Assembly (NCBI RefSeq): GCF_019703835.1 | Contig: NZ_AP023055.1 | Coordinates: 930,001 to 994,000 of the forward strand | Direction: 5' to 3' | Length of the DNA stretch: 64,000 nt | From: Thaumasiovibrio subtropicus | GTDB taxonomy: Bacteria; Pseudomonadota; Gammaproteobacteria; Enterobacterales; Vibrionaceae | Part shown: piece by piece, positions 8,661 through 17,503 of the stretch | Layout of the letters: every line of letters starts with the position of its first letter | How positions within the stretch are numbered: the first letter of the stretch is position 1 | Notes under the pieces: generated by a model | Seen by the model: the letters and a program-made list of their open reading frames with translations, nothing else | Database searches by the model: none | Told to the model about the DNA's origin: nothing | Translations under genes and position numbers: made by a program

Positions 8661-10619
8661 TTAGGGAGTAGGGCAAAGTGAGCTGAAGCTCGCACTGCCG
8701 CTAGGTTTTTGCTTATACAGTTTTATACTGTCACGAGAATTAGCGAAGCTATCGATGGTATTAATGGTTGCTTGGTTCAACTGGGAGTCAAAGTACATGA
8801 TGCAGGCGTGATCGCCTGTAAATGCGTCATCGTGGAACGTGAGTGTTTTTACATCAGAATTTACGAGGTTTAGCTGTTCAAGACTCTGAGCTGAATCTAA
8901 CTCAATGTCAAAGACTTTAGTATTTTCGATAGTGAGTGTAACGAGGTCTTTTAGCTCCATAAAATACCAGTGAATGTCTAAATCCACGTTGTTCGATAGT
9001 CTCATCTCGATGGGTGTAAATGAGTCATTGAATCTTATTGAAGAAAGTCGGTTGTTCTCAATATTAACGTATTGAAGATTGGGTATTTCATTGACGAAAA
9101 TTTCTTCAAGGAGATTGTTATTGAGTTCTAGGATGCTTAAATTTTTATTTTTGTTTAGATCAATTTTACTTACTTTAGTTCCTGATATCATAACTCTTTC
9201 TAATTGTGTGTTGTTTTCTAGCGTAATGGTATCAAGTGCAACATCCGAGATTGTCAAGTACGTCATTTTCACATTCTCTTTGATATTGAGATGCTGTAAA
9301 TGCTTCATCGAACTAAGTTCCAGGACCATCAGGTTCTTAAAATCGCTTACTGAAATTTCATGTAGATTCGTATGAGTGATTTTGAGTGCTTGTAGATGCT
9401 TATGGACGCCACTCTTCCAATCGTTCAGCTGTGTATTGTTTACAAGTGATAGCCTTTTTAGTTTTACGAGTTCTGTCGTGTCTATAGAATTTATTCTCGT
9501 CGATGTTAGCATTAATATTTCAAGGTTGTCTGCACCTTTAGGTATGATGAACTCAGTAATAGGTAGGGCTCTGATATCAATTCTGGTCAAGTAATTTGAG
9601 TGTGATATTTTCACGTCTTGGACATCAGGCATGTTACGTAAGTGCAGCTCTTTGAGTCGTCTTAGATATGAAAAATCAAGGGACTGAATGTTTTCTCCCT
9701 TTAAGTGGAGTTTCTTAACGTTTGAAAAAGAAATACTGTTGACGTCGATTAGCGCTCTTGAGCTTATATTCAGAACCTCTAGGTTGGGGAAAAAGCTCAA
9801 GTCCATTAAGTTTACAATGTTGAATTTTGAACCACAGAATAGCCTCTTTATGTCTTCCGTTGTTTTTGTTTGACTATTATTAATATTACTCTTAACACAC
9901 TTACCAAGTGCATCGTCATTAAAATAGAGGTCTTTGATAAGCGCATGTTTTGATTCAAAGATCACCTTTACAACTTTAGATGATGTATAGCCATCTTCGG
10001 AGGAAACAGTGACTTGCAATGCGATATAGTCATTCTTTTTAACACGACTTGGGATAAGTATACGTGGCTTTGCCTTGTCATCTTTTATTGTCACAGGCAA
10101 GTCTAATCCATCAACTCTCTTCCATTCTATTGATGTAATCACTGTTTGTGGTGTCGTTAAGTTAATCTTTAACGGGACGATAAACACACTTTCTGGTGCG
10201 GCGTAGTACTCGTCATCTAACTCTAATGTAAATGTAGGTTTGAGCGGGCGATGGGCATTCACTGTCACCACTACATCATCAGTAGCACTGGCTTTTTTAT
10301 CGTCAGTGACGGTTAAGCGGAATGTGAGTTTGGTTTGAGCGTCTAAAACAGGCGTTACAAAATGGGCGTTAGCGGTGTTTTCATTGTTAAGTGTCACTTT
10401 AGGTCCATCGATTTGATGCCATTTAAACGTTAATGGCCTTTTCTCAGGATCGATTCCCTTGCCTTTTAAAGTCAGGGTGGTATTACCATTGGCACTGAAG
10501 TCAGGCCCTGCGATTGCAGTTGGTGGCTTGTTTGACTTTTTTACATCATCCGTACTACTTCCGCATGCAGATATACCCAAAATGGCCGTAAATATAAACG
10601 CATAGTATTTGGCTTTCAT
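8661..10619 (-). CDS. PKD-like and leucine-rich-repeat surface lipoprotein, 652 aa
   Basis: The signal ends GISAC with Cys at 19, then GSSTDD. One clear K319L-type PKD module lies at about 33-122 (AGPDFSANG...LTFKWHQIDGP...TDDVVVTV). A second, degenerate beta domain follows at 128-225, then the family linker (LGKCVKSNINN, LFCGSK). LRRs at about 270-610 have the same LxxLxLxNNxL spacing as the paralogues but are rich in Asn, Ile and Lys. The coding sequence looks more AT-rich than its neighbours, which may reflect transfer or relaxed selection. A good ribosome site (AAGGAAAA) precedes the ATG. It is the smallest full-length member of this four-gene family. Confidence 0.87.
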   Translation of the reverse strand: MKAKYYAFIFTAILGISACGSSTDDVKKSNKPPTAIAGPDFSANGNTTLTLKGKGIDPEKRPLTFKWHQIDGPKVTLNNENTANAHFVTPVLDAQTKLTFRLTVTDDKKASATDDVVVTVNAHRPLKPTFTLELDDEYYAAPESVFIVPLKINLTTPQTVITSIEWKRVDGLDLPVTIKDDKAKPRILIPSRVKKNDYIALQVTVSSEDGYTSSKVVKVIFESKHALIKDLYFNDDALGKCVKSNINNSQTKTTEDIKRLFCGSKFNIVNLMDLSFFPNLEVLNISSRALIDVNSISFSNVKKLHLKGENIQSLDFSYLRRLKELHLRNMPDVQDVKISHSNYLTRIDIRALPITEFIIPKGADNLEILMLTSTRINSIDTTELVKLKRLSLVNNTQLNDWKSGVHKHLQALKITHTNLHEISVSDFKNLMVLELSSMKHLQHLNIKENVKMTYLTISDVALDTITLENNTQLERVMISGTKVSKIDLNKNKNLSILELNNNLLEEIFVNEIPNLQYVNIENNRLSSIRFNDSFTPIEMRLSNNVDLDIHWYFMELKDLVTLTIENTKVFDIELDSAQSLEQLNLVNSDVKTLTFHDDAFTGDHACIMYFDSQLNQATINTIDSFANSRDSIKLYKQKPSGSASFSSLCPTP

Positions 10620-10827
10620 TGGTCTTTTCCTTGTTGACTAACTTATGAACAAGGTTAATGACCTGTTTTTGGCTAATTTGTGAGCAATTGTATCGTAATC
10701 GATTTCAACCTATTCAAGTGTGATATTACTCTACGCGTATTTAAACGGTTAAAGTGAATTGTGGCGATCGTGAAACAAACATCGTTGTTATAGGATGGGG
10801 TGAAAGTACTACGAAAAAGATACGTTA

Positions 10828-11412
10828 TCAGTAATAAATCATACCGTCAATTTGCGCTGATTGTGGTATTTCAGGCATGGGATTACCGCCTAAATAAAGA
10901 TTACCTTTTAGCCGCAGGAGAGCGGGAAGCGCTTTAATCTGTGTATTGCCGATATAAAGGTCACCTTCTATGGTGATACGTTGCGGCAACTGCGTCATTG
11001 GTGTGCCGATCAAAGAAAGATCACCTCTGACTCTAAGGCCGTTTTTTAATCGTGTTATTTTGGTGTAAGCGAGGTTCAAATACCCACCGACGTAGAGTTT
11101 TCTGGGTAAGCGAGATATCGGCGTATAGGACAGATTGAGGTTCCCATTTACGGTTAAATCGTTAGGGAGGCGGGCAATGTCGGAGCCTTCTAGATTAAAG
11201 TCGCGTTCAACTTTCAGAGGGTCAGGAAAGTCAAATTTGGGCTGGTGGCGCATTCTGACGTTACCGTAGCTATCCGTAAAATCGAGCATTTTTAACTCGG
11301 CGACGCCGGGGCCTGCCGCAAAGCTCGAAGCAGTAAAACACAGTAACCATGCCTTCCACCAAAAGCGGCGAACTGAAAAAGTCGAAAGAAATTGGAAGAA
11401 GGCATTCATCAT
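10828..11412 (-). CDS. Small secreted leucine-rich-repeat-like protein
   Basis: I chose the ATG at 11412 (194 aa). The reading frame extends to 11463, but that would overlap the upstream dehydrogenase, and the first residues from 11412 (MMNAFFQF) lead into a signal-like hydrophobic stretch ending ASSFAAG. The mature part has about six repeats of 20-21 residues with the pattern LPxxLxVxGxLxLxxTxI, as in NLNLSYTPISRLPRKL. These are short leucine-rich or solenoid repeats, different in register from the large lipoproteins next door. The start lies 5 bp after the stop of the dehydrogenase gene, so the two could be co-transcribed. Function is unknown; the placement beside four LRR lipoproteins suggests a shared surface role. 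Confidence 0.7.
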   Translation of the reverse strand: MMNAFFQFLSTFSVRRFWWKAWLLCFTASSFAAGPGVAELKMLDFTDSYGNVRMRHQPKFDFPDPLKVERDFNLEGSDIARLPNDLTVNGNLNLSYTPISRLPRKLYVGGYLNLAYTKITRLKNGLRVRGDLSLIGTPMTQLPQRITIEGDLYIGNTQIKALPALLRLKGNLYLGGNPMPEIPQSAQIDGMIYY

Positions 11413-11416
11413 GGGT

Positions 11417-12295
11417 TTATTCTGCTTCGCGTTTGAACTGCTTAATAAGTACCGAAGTATCACTGCGGTTTTCGCCAGCTATTTGAAGTTTGGCATATTC
11501 CGCGTCAACTTGCTTAGAAAGCGGTAACTCAACATTGAGCTTATCGGCTTGTTCGAAGCAAATCGCCAGATCTTTGCGCATCCAATCGATAGCAAAACCA
11601 AAATCGAATTTGTCAGCTGCCATAGTAGCCGCACGGTTTTCCATTTGCCATGAACCCGCTGCGCCATGCTTTAATACATCAACCATCTTTTCGATGTCTA
11701 AGCCCGATGCTTGTGCCAATGTTACGGCTTCGGACAAGCCTTGTAAGATGCCGGCAATGCACACTTGGTTCGCCATTTTCGTGACTTGCCCCGCACCTGA
11801 GTCGCCCATCAAGGCAGAAGACTTGGCAAACGCTGACATAACTGGCTTTGCCCTTTCAAAGTCTTCGAGAGCGCCTCCAGCCATCACCGTTAGCACGCCG
11901 TTGACTGCCCCAGCTTCACCACCAGATACCGGCGCGTCAATGAAACGACAACCATGTTCGATGGCGAGTGCATTGAGTCTTCTTGCAATATCGGGTGACG
12001 CAGTTGTGTGGTCAACAAGCAGGGTATTTTCTCTAACGTGGCTGAAAATACCTTGTTCATCACAATAAACCTCGTGCACATCGTTATCGTTTCCAACGCA
12101 GGTAAAAACAATATCCGCGTTTTCAGCGGCTTCGCCTGGCGTCGTAGCAAAGCTACCAGCGTACTCTTCGACCCACTTTTCAGCCTTGCTTGTGGTTCGA
12201 TTGTAGACCGTGACGTTGTATCCGTGCTTAGCCAGATGGCCAGCCATGGGATAGCCCATAGTACCTAATCCAATGAAAGCGACATTTAGACTCAT
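11417..12295 (-). CDS. NAD(P)-dependent beta-hydroxyacid dehydrogenase (3-hydroxyisobutyrate dehydrogenase / tartronate semialdehyde reductase family)
   Basis: The protein has 292 aa, the usual family length. An N-terminal Rossmann motif (IGLGTMGYPMAGHL) binds the nicotinamide cofactor. The family substrate motif DAPVSGGEAGA lies at about 118-128, and the catalytic Lys is in GQVTKMANQ at about 169-177. A C-terminal all-helical domain follows. Enzymes of this group oxidise or reduce short beta-hydroxyacids such as 3-hydroxyisobutyrate, tartronate semialdehyde or succinic semialdehyde; the exact substrate cannot be read from the sequence. It is a single cytoplasmic enzyme with no catabolic operon nearby. 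Confidence 0.88.
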   Translation of the reverse strand: MSLNVAFIGLGTMGYPMAGHLAKHGYNVTVYNRTTSKAEKWVEEYAGSFATTPGEAAENADIVFTCVGNDNDVHEVYCDEQGIFSHVRENTLLVDHTTASPDIARRLNALAIEHGCRFIDAPVSGGEAGAVNGVLTVMAGGALEDFERAKPVMSAFAKSSALMGDSGAGQVTKMANQVCIAGILQGLSEAVTLAQASGLDIEKMVDVLKHGAAGSWQMENRAATMAADKFDFGFAIDWMRKDLAICFEQADKLNVELPLSKQVDAEYAKLQIAGENRSDTSVLIKQFKREAE

Positions 12296-12578
12296 TATTT
12301 TTTCCTGTTGAGTTTCTTAAGGTGGTTATATTAACGCGCTGCACTGAGGCGCGCTAGCGATAGCGCTGGTGATGTGCTCTGTAACGACCATTAATGGTGT
12401 GTAATTAAAGGATTTTTAAATAAATTGCGGATCTGATGGCTTGCTTCAATTCCCGTTCGGTAAAGTTGCTGTGTATTGCGCATTTGGTTTCAATGTCGCA
12501 CAAATATCATGCTCAATGGCGGTGGTTGGTAAAGCACTGAACGGCGTTGGGGTTAGCTAAGTTTTATTTGGACGAGCA

Positions 12579-13643
12579 ATGAACAAAGTAGTAAGAAAGT
12601 TTGCAGTTGACGATGGTTCTACCAACGTGAAAGTGAGTTGGTTAGATAATGGTAAGTTAAACACTATCATCTCACCAAATTCCTTTCGAACGAATTGGAA
12701 GAGTGCTGCACTTCGCAAAGACAAAAAGATCTATAACTACACCGTCGGAACCTCTAAATACACTTATGATGCGACGTCTGATAAGGCACTTGAAACCACC
12801 CATGTTGACTATCAATATGACGACCTCAACTTATTGAGCGTACATCATGCCTTACTGCAAACCGGTATTGAGCCAGGCCCTGTTGCGTTAGTTGTGACCT
12901 TGCCTATCACTGAGTACTACAATGCTGAAGATTGCCAAAAGAATGAAGAAAAAATAGCCAGAAAGCGTGCAAACCTAATGCGCGATATTTCATTGAACAA
13001 GGGAAATCTATTTGAAATTGTCGATGTAGAGGTGATGCCAGAGAGTTTACCTGCTGTGTTATCGACGTTAAGCCTATCAAATGTCAGTGCCTTCAACCGT
13101 TCACTGGTTATTGATATTGGCGGAACGACACTCGATATGGGCGTCGTTGTGGGCGAGTTTGATGATGTTTCTGCTATTTATGGCAACAATGAAATTGGTG
13201 TTTCCATGGTGACAGATGTCGCGAGAAAGTCGTTGGCAGTCGCGGACAGTGATGCGAGTTACTTAGTGGCAAACGAACTTATTAAGCGACGTGGCGATGA
13301 AGGGTTCGTAACAGAAGTCGTGAACGATGAAACTCAGATCCCCATGATCCTCGAAAAGATTAATACCAAAATTGAAGAATTGGGCAAACAAGTAGCGTAT
13401 GAAGCAAAAAAGTTCGCCAAGAACCCTAACCGTGTCTATCTCGTCGGTGGAGGCGCTAGTCTCATTTACCCTGCGATAAAGAATGCTTACGCGACACTCG
13501 GAGAAAAAGTCGTACTTGTTGAACAACCTCAAGAAGCACTCGCAAGAGAACTTTGCTTGTACCATGCTGATGGTGAAACGATCAGCATTCCGGATCAAGA
13601 GGTGGATGTATACGCGCGCCCGGTAGAGGTTGTTAATGGCTAG
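12579..13643 (+). CDS. parM: Actin-like ParM/StbA family ATPase
   Basis: This 354-aa protein carries the actin-fold signatures: phosphate-1 loop near the N-terminus (FAVDDGSTNVKV), phosphate-2 loop LVIDIGGTTLDMG at about 176-188, and the adenosine loop YLVGGGASL. It is closest in pattern to plasmid R1 ParM/StbA, which forms dynamic filaments that push plasmid copies apart. Its stop overlaps the start of the next gene by 8 bp, so the two form an operon. It lies in what looks like a chromosomal neighbourhood rather than beside plasmid rep or transfer genes. I saw no obvious iteron-type centromere in the 280 bp upstream. Possible roles are segregation of a replicon or some chromosomal filament function. 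Confidence 0.82.
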   Translation: MNKVVRKFAVDDGSTNVKVSWLDNGKLNTIISPNSFRTNWKSAALRKDKKIYNYTVGTSKYTYDATSDKALETTHVDYQYDDLNLLSVHHALLQTGIEPGPVALVVTLPITEYYNAEDCQKNEEKIARKRANLMRDISLNKGNLFEIVDVEVMPESLPAVLSTLSLSNVSAFNRSLVIDIGGTTLDMGVVVGEFDDVSAIYGNNEIGVSMVTDVARKSLAVADSDASYLVANELIKRRGDEGFVTEVVNDETQIPMILEKINTKIEELGKQVAYEAKKFAKNPNRVYLVGGGASLIYPAIKNAYATLGEKVVLVEQPQEALARELCLYHADGETISIPDQEVDVYARPVEVVNG

Positions 13644-14301
13644 TCGGTTAAAGCGGATCAGCTATTCCATCTTTCTTGACCCTCTCAACAATCCTTCTGA
13701 CTTATATGCAAGTCAGATTATGCACCAGTGGGCGAAGGCGCGTCAGGCACCTTCTTCCAACCAGTCAACACTCGAGAAGCACAATGCCATTCATGTTCAT
13801 AAGCAGGTCTACTTAAGTGGCCTGTTCTTGCATTTGCTCTCACCCGAGATGACGCAAAGACTGAGCCTGCAATTGACGGAAGAACAAATTACGCCGGACA
13901 CGTTGTTTAACACATTAGAAGGGGCTGGCCTCGAGCCGTTGCGGCTAATGGAAAGTGATAAGAGCGAAGGACATGACACGCTCTTATCTCGGATAGGGGC
14001 ACTGTTAGAACGACAGCGACAAGACACAGATGCACATTTTGATGGCATTGTATCGAAAATATCGGATAGCTTGGATACGCGTTTGGGCAAAACAGCCGAA
14101 CGTGATTGCCGTCAATTGGTTCAGCAACTTGATAAGCAAACGAGCGAGATTGCTGAACTGAAAAAAACAGTAAACGAGTTAAAAGCGGCGTTATCAGAGG
14201 GAAGTTCGGTGAAACCTCAGCGCAAAGAAACTCAGGTTGTCGATGATCTTAATACGCGATTGAAGCACGTACAGAAGTTGAAGAAAAAGGGCATTTTCTA
14301 A
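13636..14301 (+). CDS. ParM operon partner, putative coiled-coil adaptor (StbB/ParR position)
   Basis: The start is the ATG at 13636, which overlaps the parM stop in an ATGGCTAG arrangement with a GAGG ribosome site before it. The product has 221 aa. The N-terminal half (about 1-110) is a mixed helical region that could bind DNA; it begins SRLKRISYSIFLDP. Residues about 120-190 are predicted coiled coil with heptads of Leu, Ile and Val (LDKQTSEIAELKKTVNELK). The tail is basic (KHVQKLKKKGIF). In ParM-type systems the second gene encodes the centromere-binding adaptor, so that role is inferred from position and shape, not from sequence recognition. Confidence 0.65.
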   Translation: MASRLKRISYSIFLDPLNNPSDLYASQIMHQWAKARQAPSSNQSTLEKHNAIHVHKQVYLSGLFLHLLSPEMTQRLSLQLTEEQITPDTLFNTLEGAGLEPLRLMESDKSEGHDTLLSRIGALLERQRQDTDAHFDGIVSKISDSLDTRLGKTAERDCRQLVQQLDKQTSEIAELKKTVNELKAALSEGSSVKPQRKETQVVDDLNTRLKHVQKLKKKGIF

Positions 14302-14308
14302 TGCCCTT
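14287..14308 (-). terminator. Terminator hairpin for the minus-strand HMG-CoA reductase gene
   Basis: The stem AAGGGCATT pairs with AATGCCCTT around a TTCT loop. On the minus strand it is followed by TTTTTCTT. It lies 39 bp past the HMG-CoA reductase stop and overlaps the 3' end of the ParM partner gene. Confidence 0.65.
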
Positions 14309-14346
14309 CAATGCGGCAGATCATGAGTGACGACAAAAGAAGCGCG

Positions 14347-15612
14347 TTATTTATGTCGCGCTAGCTTGTGGTGTGCGCGAGAGAAATGGCCAGCGCTAAG
14401 CGCACCAATGATGGAAAGTTCACCCGCTAAGCAGAGGGTGGCAGTGACTTCTGCCAGCGCTTTTGCATTACCTTCACCAGCTAAGCCGACGATATCAAGA
14501 CACGCTTTTTGGCTAGGCAGTGACGTGCCGCCTCCAACTGTTCCCACCATCAGGTTAGGCATTGTGACCGAGGCATACAGTGCGCCTTCATCAGTTTTTT
14601 CAAGTCGCGTAATGCCCACCGCAGACTCGGCGACACATGCAGCATCTTGTCCGCAGGCGATATAAAGTGCTGCAAGACCATTCGCGTAGTGGCCATGTAC
14701 GCCAATAGAGCCACTCAACACACCGCCTGTCGCAGAAAGTCGGCAATAGTTCACCATGGAGTCAACACTGGTGTGCAAGCGCTTTTTAACAAGCTCTGCG
14801 GGAATGATGATCTCGACAGAGACTTTTTTGCCACGTACGTTGCGTAGGCTCTGTGCTGTCGCCTTTTTGTCACCTGACAAGTTTGCTTCAACGTAAGCAT
14901 ATTTCGGCGTTATTGGTGAATGGTCAAGAATGTAGTTGTAGACCTCATTCGTAGCGATTGTCACCATGTTTTGCCCTGAGGCATCACCTGTAGTGAACTC
15001 GAAGATGAGGTAAACATTATTTGCTTCTATGTTGACGCTAATATCAATCAGCTTGCCGTGACGCGTCGTTTTTTGTGCCACAGCTTTAAAATCATCGTAG
15101 CGTGTTACCGCCCAAGCCACGAATTGGCCAGCTTGTGCGAGTGTATCGAAGCAAAACCCCGGTGTGCGTAACACGGCTTCGCTCACCAACATAGCACTGG
15201 CACCACCTGCTTCACTGATCAGTTGTGCACCACGATTATAGGACGCAACCAATGCGGCTTCCGTTGTCGCAAGCGGCAAGTAGAAGTCATCATTAGCAAA
15301 CAGCCCATTAACACGCATCGGGCCGACCAAACCAATGGGCATTTTTGCCGTGCCAATAAAGTTCTCAATGTTCTTTTGATAGGCATCCATATCCTGTTCG
15401 GTTTTGCTATCGAACAGCTGCCTTTTTGCATCTTCATTATCCAACACATTCCAGCGTTTGCTTACTTGCTTAGGGGAAATGTAAGGATTGCGAGTTTGAA
15501 CAGCACGAAGCGGTGTTTCAGGGCGGCTAAGCTTTTCTGAAATCGCATCACTGCATAGGTTGCCGAGCTTGGCATGTTCGAAACTTTTCTGCTGGAAATT
15601 GAGTTTAGGCAT
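14347..15612 (-). CDS. mvaA: Hydroxymethylglutaryl-CoA reductase, class I (NADPH)
   Basis: The protein of 421 aa reduces HMG-CoA to mevalonate, the committed step of the mevalonate route to isoprenoids. All class I landmarks are visible: the catalytic Glu in LATTEAALVAS, the Asp in GDASGQNM, the nucleotide loop GTVGGGT, and the catalytic His in the C-terminal GHFSRAHHKLAR. It has no membrane domain, as is normal for bacterial soluble forms. No other mevalonate gene is adjacent, so the pathway must be completed elsewhere, or the enzyme works alone. A class I enzyme is known from Vibrio and is thought to be of eukaryotic or archaeal-type ancestry. Confidence 0.95.
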   Translation of the reverse strand: MPKLNFQQKSFEHAKLGNLCSDAISEKLSRPETPLRAVQTRNPYISPKQVSKRWNVLDNEDAKRQLFDSKTEQDMDAYQKNIENFIGTAKMPIGLVGPMRVNGLFANDDFYLPLATTEAALVASYNRGAQLISEAGGASAMLVSEAVLRTPGFCFDTLAQAGQFVAWAVTRYDDFKAVAQKTTRHGKLIDISVNIEANNVYLIFEFTTGDASGQNMVTIATNEVYNYILDHSPITPKYAYVEANLSGDKKATAQSLRNVRGKKVSVEIIIPAELVKKRLHTSVDSMVNYCRLSATGGVLSGSIGVHGHYANGLAALYIACGQDAACVAESAVGITRLEKTDEGALYASVTMPNLMVGTVGGGTSLPSQKACLDIVGLAGEGNAKALAEVTATLCLAGELSIIGALSAGHFSRAHHKLARHK

Positions 15613-16115
15613 TTGCTTCTTTGGTTACTGCATTTTGGGCGAACAATTGTACTTATTTTTATCGATAATTACGCGTTTAAAATATCAGAAATTTGTATCA
15701 ATGTTTGTTGTAAATGAATTATTACTCGGTATAGGGTCGTTTCGGTAGCATTGTATACGCCTCACTTTCGAATGAGTTTAGGGATTTTCATTCATCTTAT
15801 CGTCACATAATCGCAATTTTTGCTTCTGGTCTGATGTGCTGGGCGTATAGGTAACCTTAGCGCAATACTTCTCTCTAGGACGGTTTAAATGCGTACTTAT
15901 TGCTTGGTGAACTGTGCAATAGCCTTTAGAACTGGTTGCTAAACGTGACTTAACGATGCACCTTGAGAAAACTGCACCATGCAAGAAGCGTTCAGAAAGC
16001 GTGCATAACACATAGCATATGCTCAATAAAAAGGCGTGCTAGCTTGCTGTTTGTATTAAGGCACAGTAACTTAGGGGCATCGAGAGGACTAGCTCAACAA
16101 GGACCCTAAAAAACA
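15613..16115. other. Intergenic region between mvaA and metC
   Basis: This 503-bp gap separates divergent genes and should hold both promoters. An open frame of 82 codons on the minus strand (15778-16026) lacks a convincing ribosome site and resembles no family I know, so I do not call it a gene. I saw no MetJ-type tandem operator before metC. Confidence 0.5.
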
Positions 16116-17303
16116 ATGAGCAGCAAAAAACTTAACACCAAATTCGTTACCGCTGGGCGAAGCAAAAAATGGACCCAAGGTTTAGTCAATACTCCAGTAA
16201 GCCGCGCCTCTACTATCGTATTTGATACGGTGGAAGAAAAAACGCATGCGACAAAGCATCGCGGTGACAAAACGCTCTTTTATGGTCGCCGAGGTACCAA
16301 TACGAGTTTCTCTTTTCAAGAAGCAATGGTTGAGCTAGAAGGTGGTGCTGGTTGCGCCTTGTACCCTTGCGGCACAGCGGCTATTTCAAACGCAATTCTC
16401 TCTTTTGTCGAGCAGGGCGACCATATCCTAATGGTCGATGGCACCTATGAGCCGACGCGTGACTTTTGCGACAAAATTTTGAAGAAGTTAGGTGTTGAAA
16501 CAACTTACTACGATCCGATGATAGGTGAGGGGATTCGCGATCTTATTCAACCCAACACTAAGCTTCTTTTCTTGGAATCACCTTGTTCCATTACGATGGA
16601 AGTACAAGATGTCCCAACCTTAGCTGCGATTGCTCATGAGCACGATATCATCGTGATGCTTGATAACACGTGGTCAGCGGGAGTGAACTTTTCTCCATTC
16701 GACCACGGTGTCGATATCTCAGTGCAAGCCGCAACTAAGTACATTGTGGGTCATTCAGACGTGATGCTCGGCACTGCGGTTGCTACCGAAGCCTTGTGGC
16801 CACAACTGCGCGAGCAAAGTTACCTAATGGGGCAGTGCACCTCGCCCGATGATATCTACTTGGCTAGTCGGGGCTTACGTACGCTTGGCGTTCGTCTTAA
16901 GCAGCATGAAGAGAACAGTATCAAAGTAGCGAAATGGTTGGCATTACGACCGGAAGTTGATCATGTTAGACATCCTGCGTTTCCTACCTGCCCGGGACAT
17001 GAATTCTATAAACGCGACTTTAAAGGCTGCAACGGATTGTTTTCTGTTGTCCTCAATCGAGGAAATACCGAAGCCCTAACGGCGCTTCTAGATGGTATGA
17101 CACACTTTAGTATGGGCTATTCGTGGGGGGGGTTCGAAAGCCTAATACTTGCCAACGAATCGATAGCTAATTTGCGTACCGCCACTTCCCCTGATTTCGC
17201 GGGGCCACTGATCAGACTTCATATTGGTTTAGAAGATACTGATGACTTGATCGCTGACCTTGAAGCAGGATTCGAGCGATTTAATAAAGTACTTTCTCAA
17301 TAA
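16116..17303 (+). CDS. metC: Cystathionine beta-lyase (PLP-dependent)
   Basis: The 395-aa protein belongs to the Cys/Met-metabolism PLP family. It cleaves cystathionine to homocysteine, pyruvate and ammonia in methionine synthesis. The PLP-binding Lys lies in the family motif VQAATKYIVGHSD at about residue 209. The substrate and cofactor residues FYGRRGTNT and YPCGTAAI near the N-terminus and SWGGFESL near the C-terminus match MetC rather than MetB. It is a single gene transcribed away from mvaA. Confidence 0.92.
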   Translation: MSSKKLNTKFVTAGRSKKWTQGLVNTPVSRASTIVFDTVEEKTHATKHRGDKTLFYGRRGTNTSFSFQEAMVELEGGAGCALYPCGTAAISNAILSFVEQGDHILMVDGTYEPTRDFCDKILKKLGVETTYYDPMIGEGIRDLIQPNTKLLFLESPCSITMEVQDVPTLAAIAHEHDIIVMLDNTWSAGVNFSPFDHGVDISVQAATKYIVGHSDVMLGTAVATEALWPQLREQSYLMGQCTSPDDIYLASRGLRTLGVRLKQHEENSIKVAKWLALRPEVDHVRHPAFPTCPGHEFYKRDFKGCNGLFSVVLNRGNTEALTALLDGMTHFSMGYSWGGFESLILANESIANLRTATSPDFAGPLIRLHIGLEDTDDLIADLEAGFERFNKVLSQ

Positions 17304-17503
17304 GGGTCTCATTTTTAATACAAAGTTGGGCCTACAACACGGGGTTTCCTCCTAGACATGATGGTGGGATTAACTTTACCTTGTATATAGCTTGAGCGTA
17401 TTAAGTTGGCTTCTTGCGGCATAATGTGGTGTTTCTGATAATCACTGCTATGTTTTAAGGAGCTGACTCAATATTGAGACAGTAATTTTGTAAGTTTTCG
17501 TAA

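Noticed and set aside
12296..12578. Centromere-like iterons upstream of parM
   Set aside because: No set of regular direct repeats could be found in this interval.
15778..16026. 82-codon minus-strand frame between mvaA and metC
   Set aside because: No convincing ribosome site, unusual composition and no recognisable family; treated as chance.
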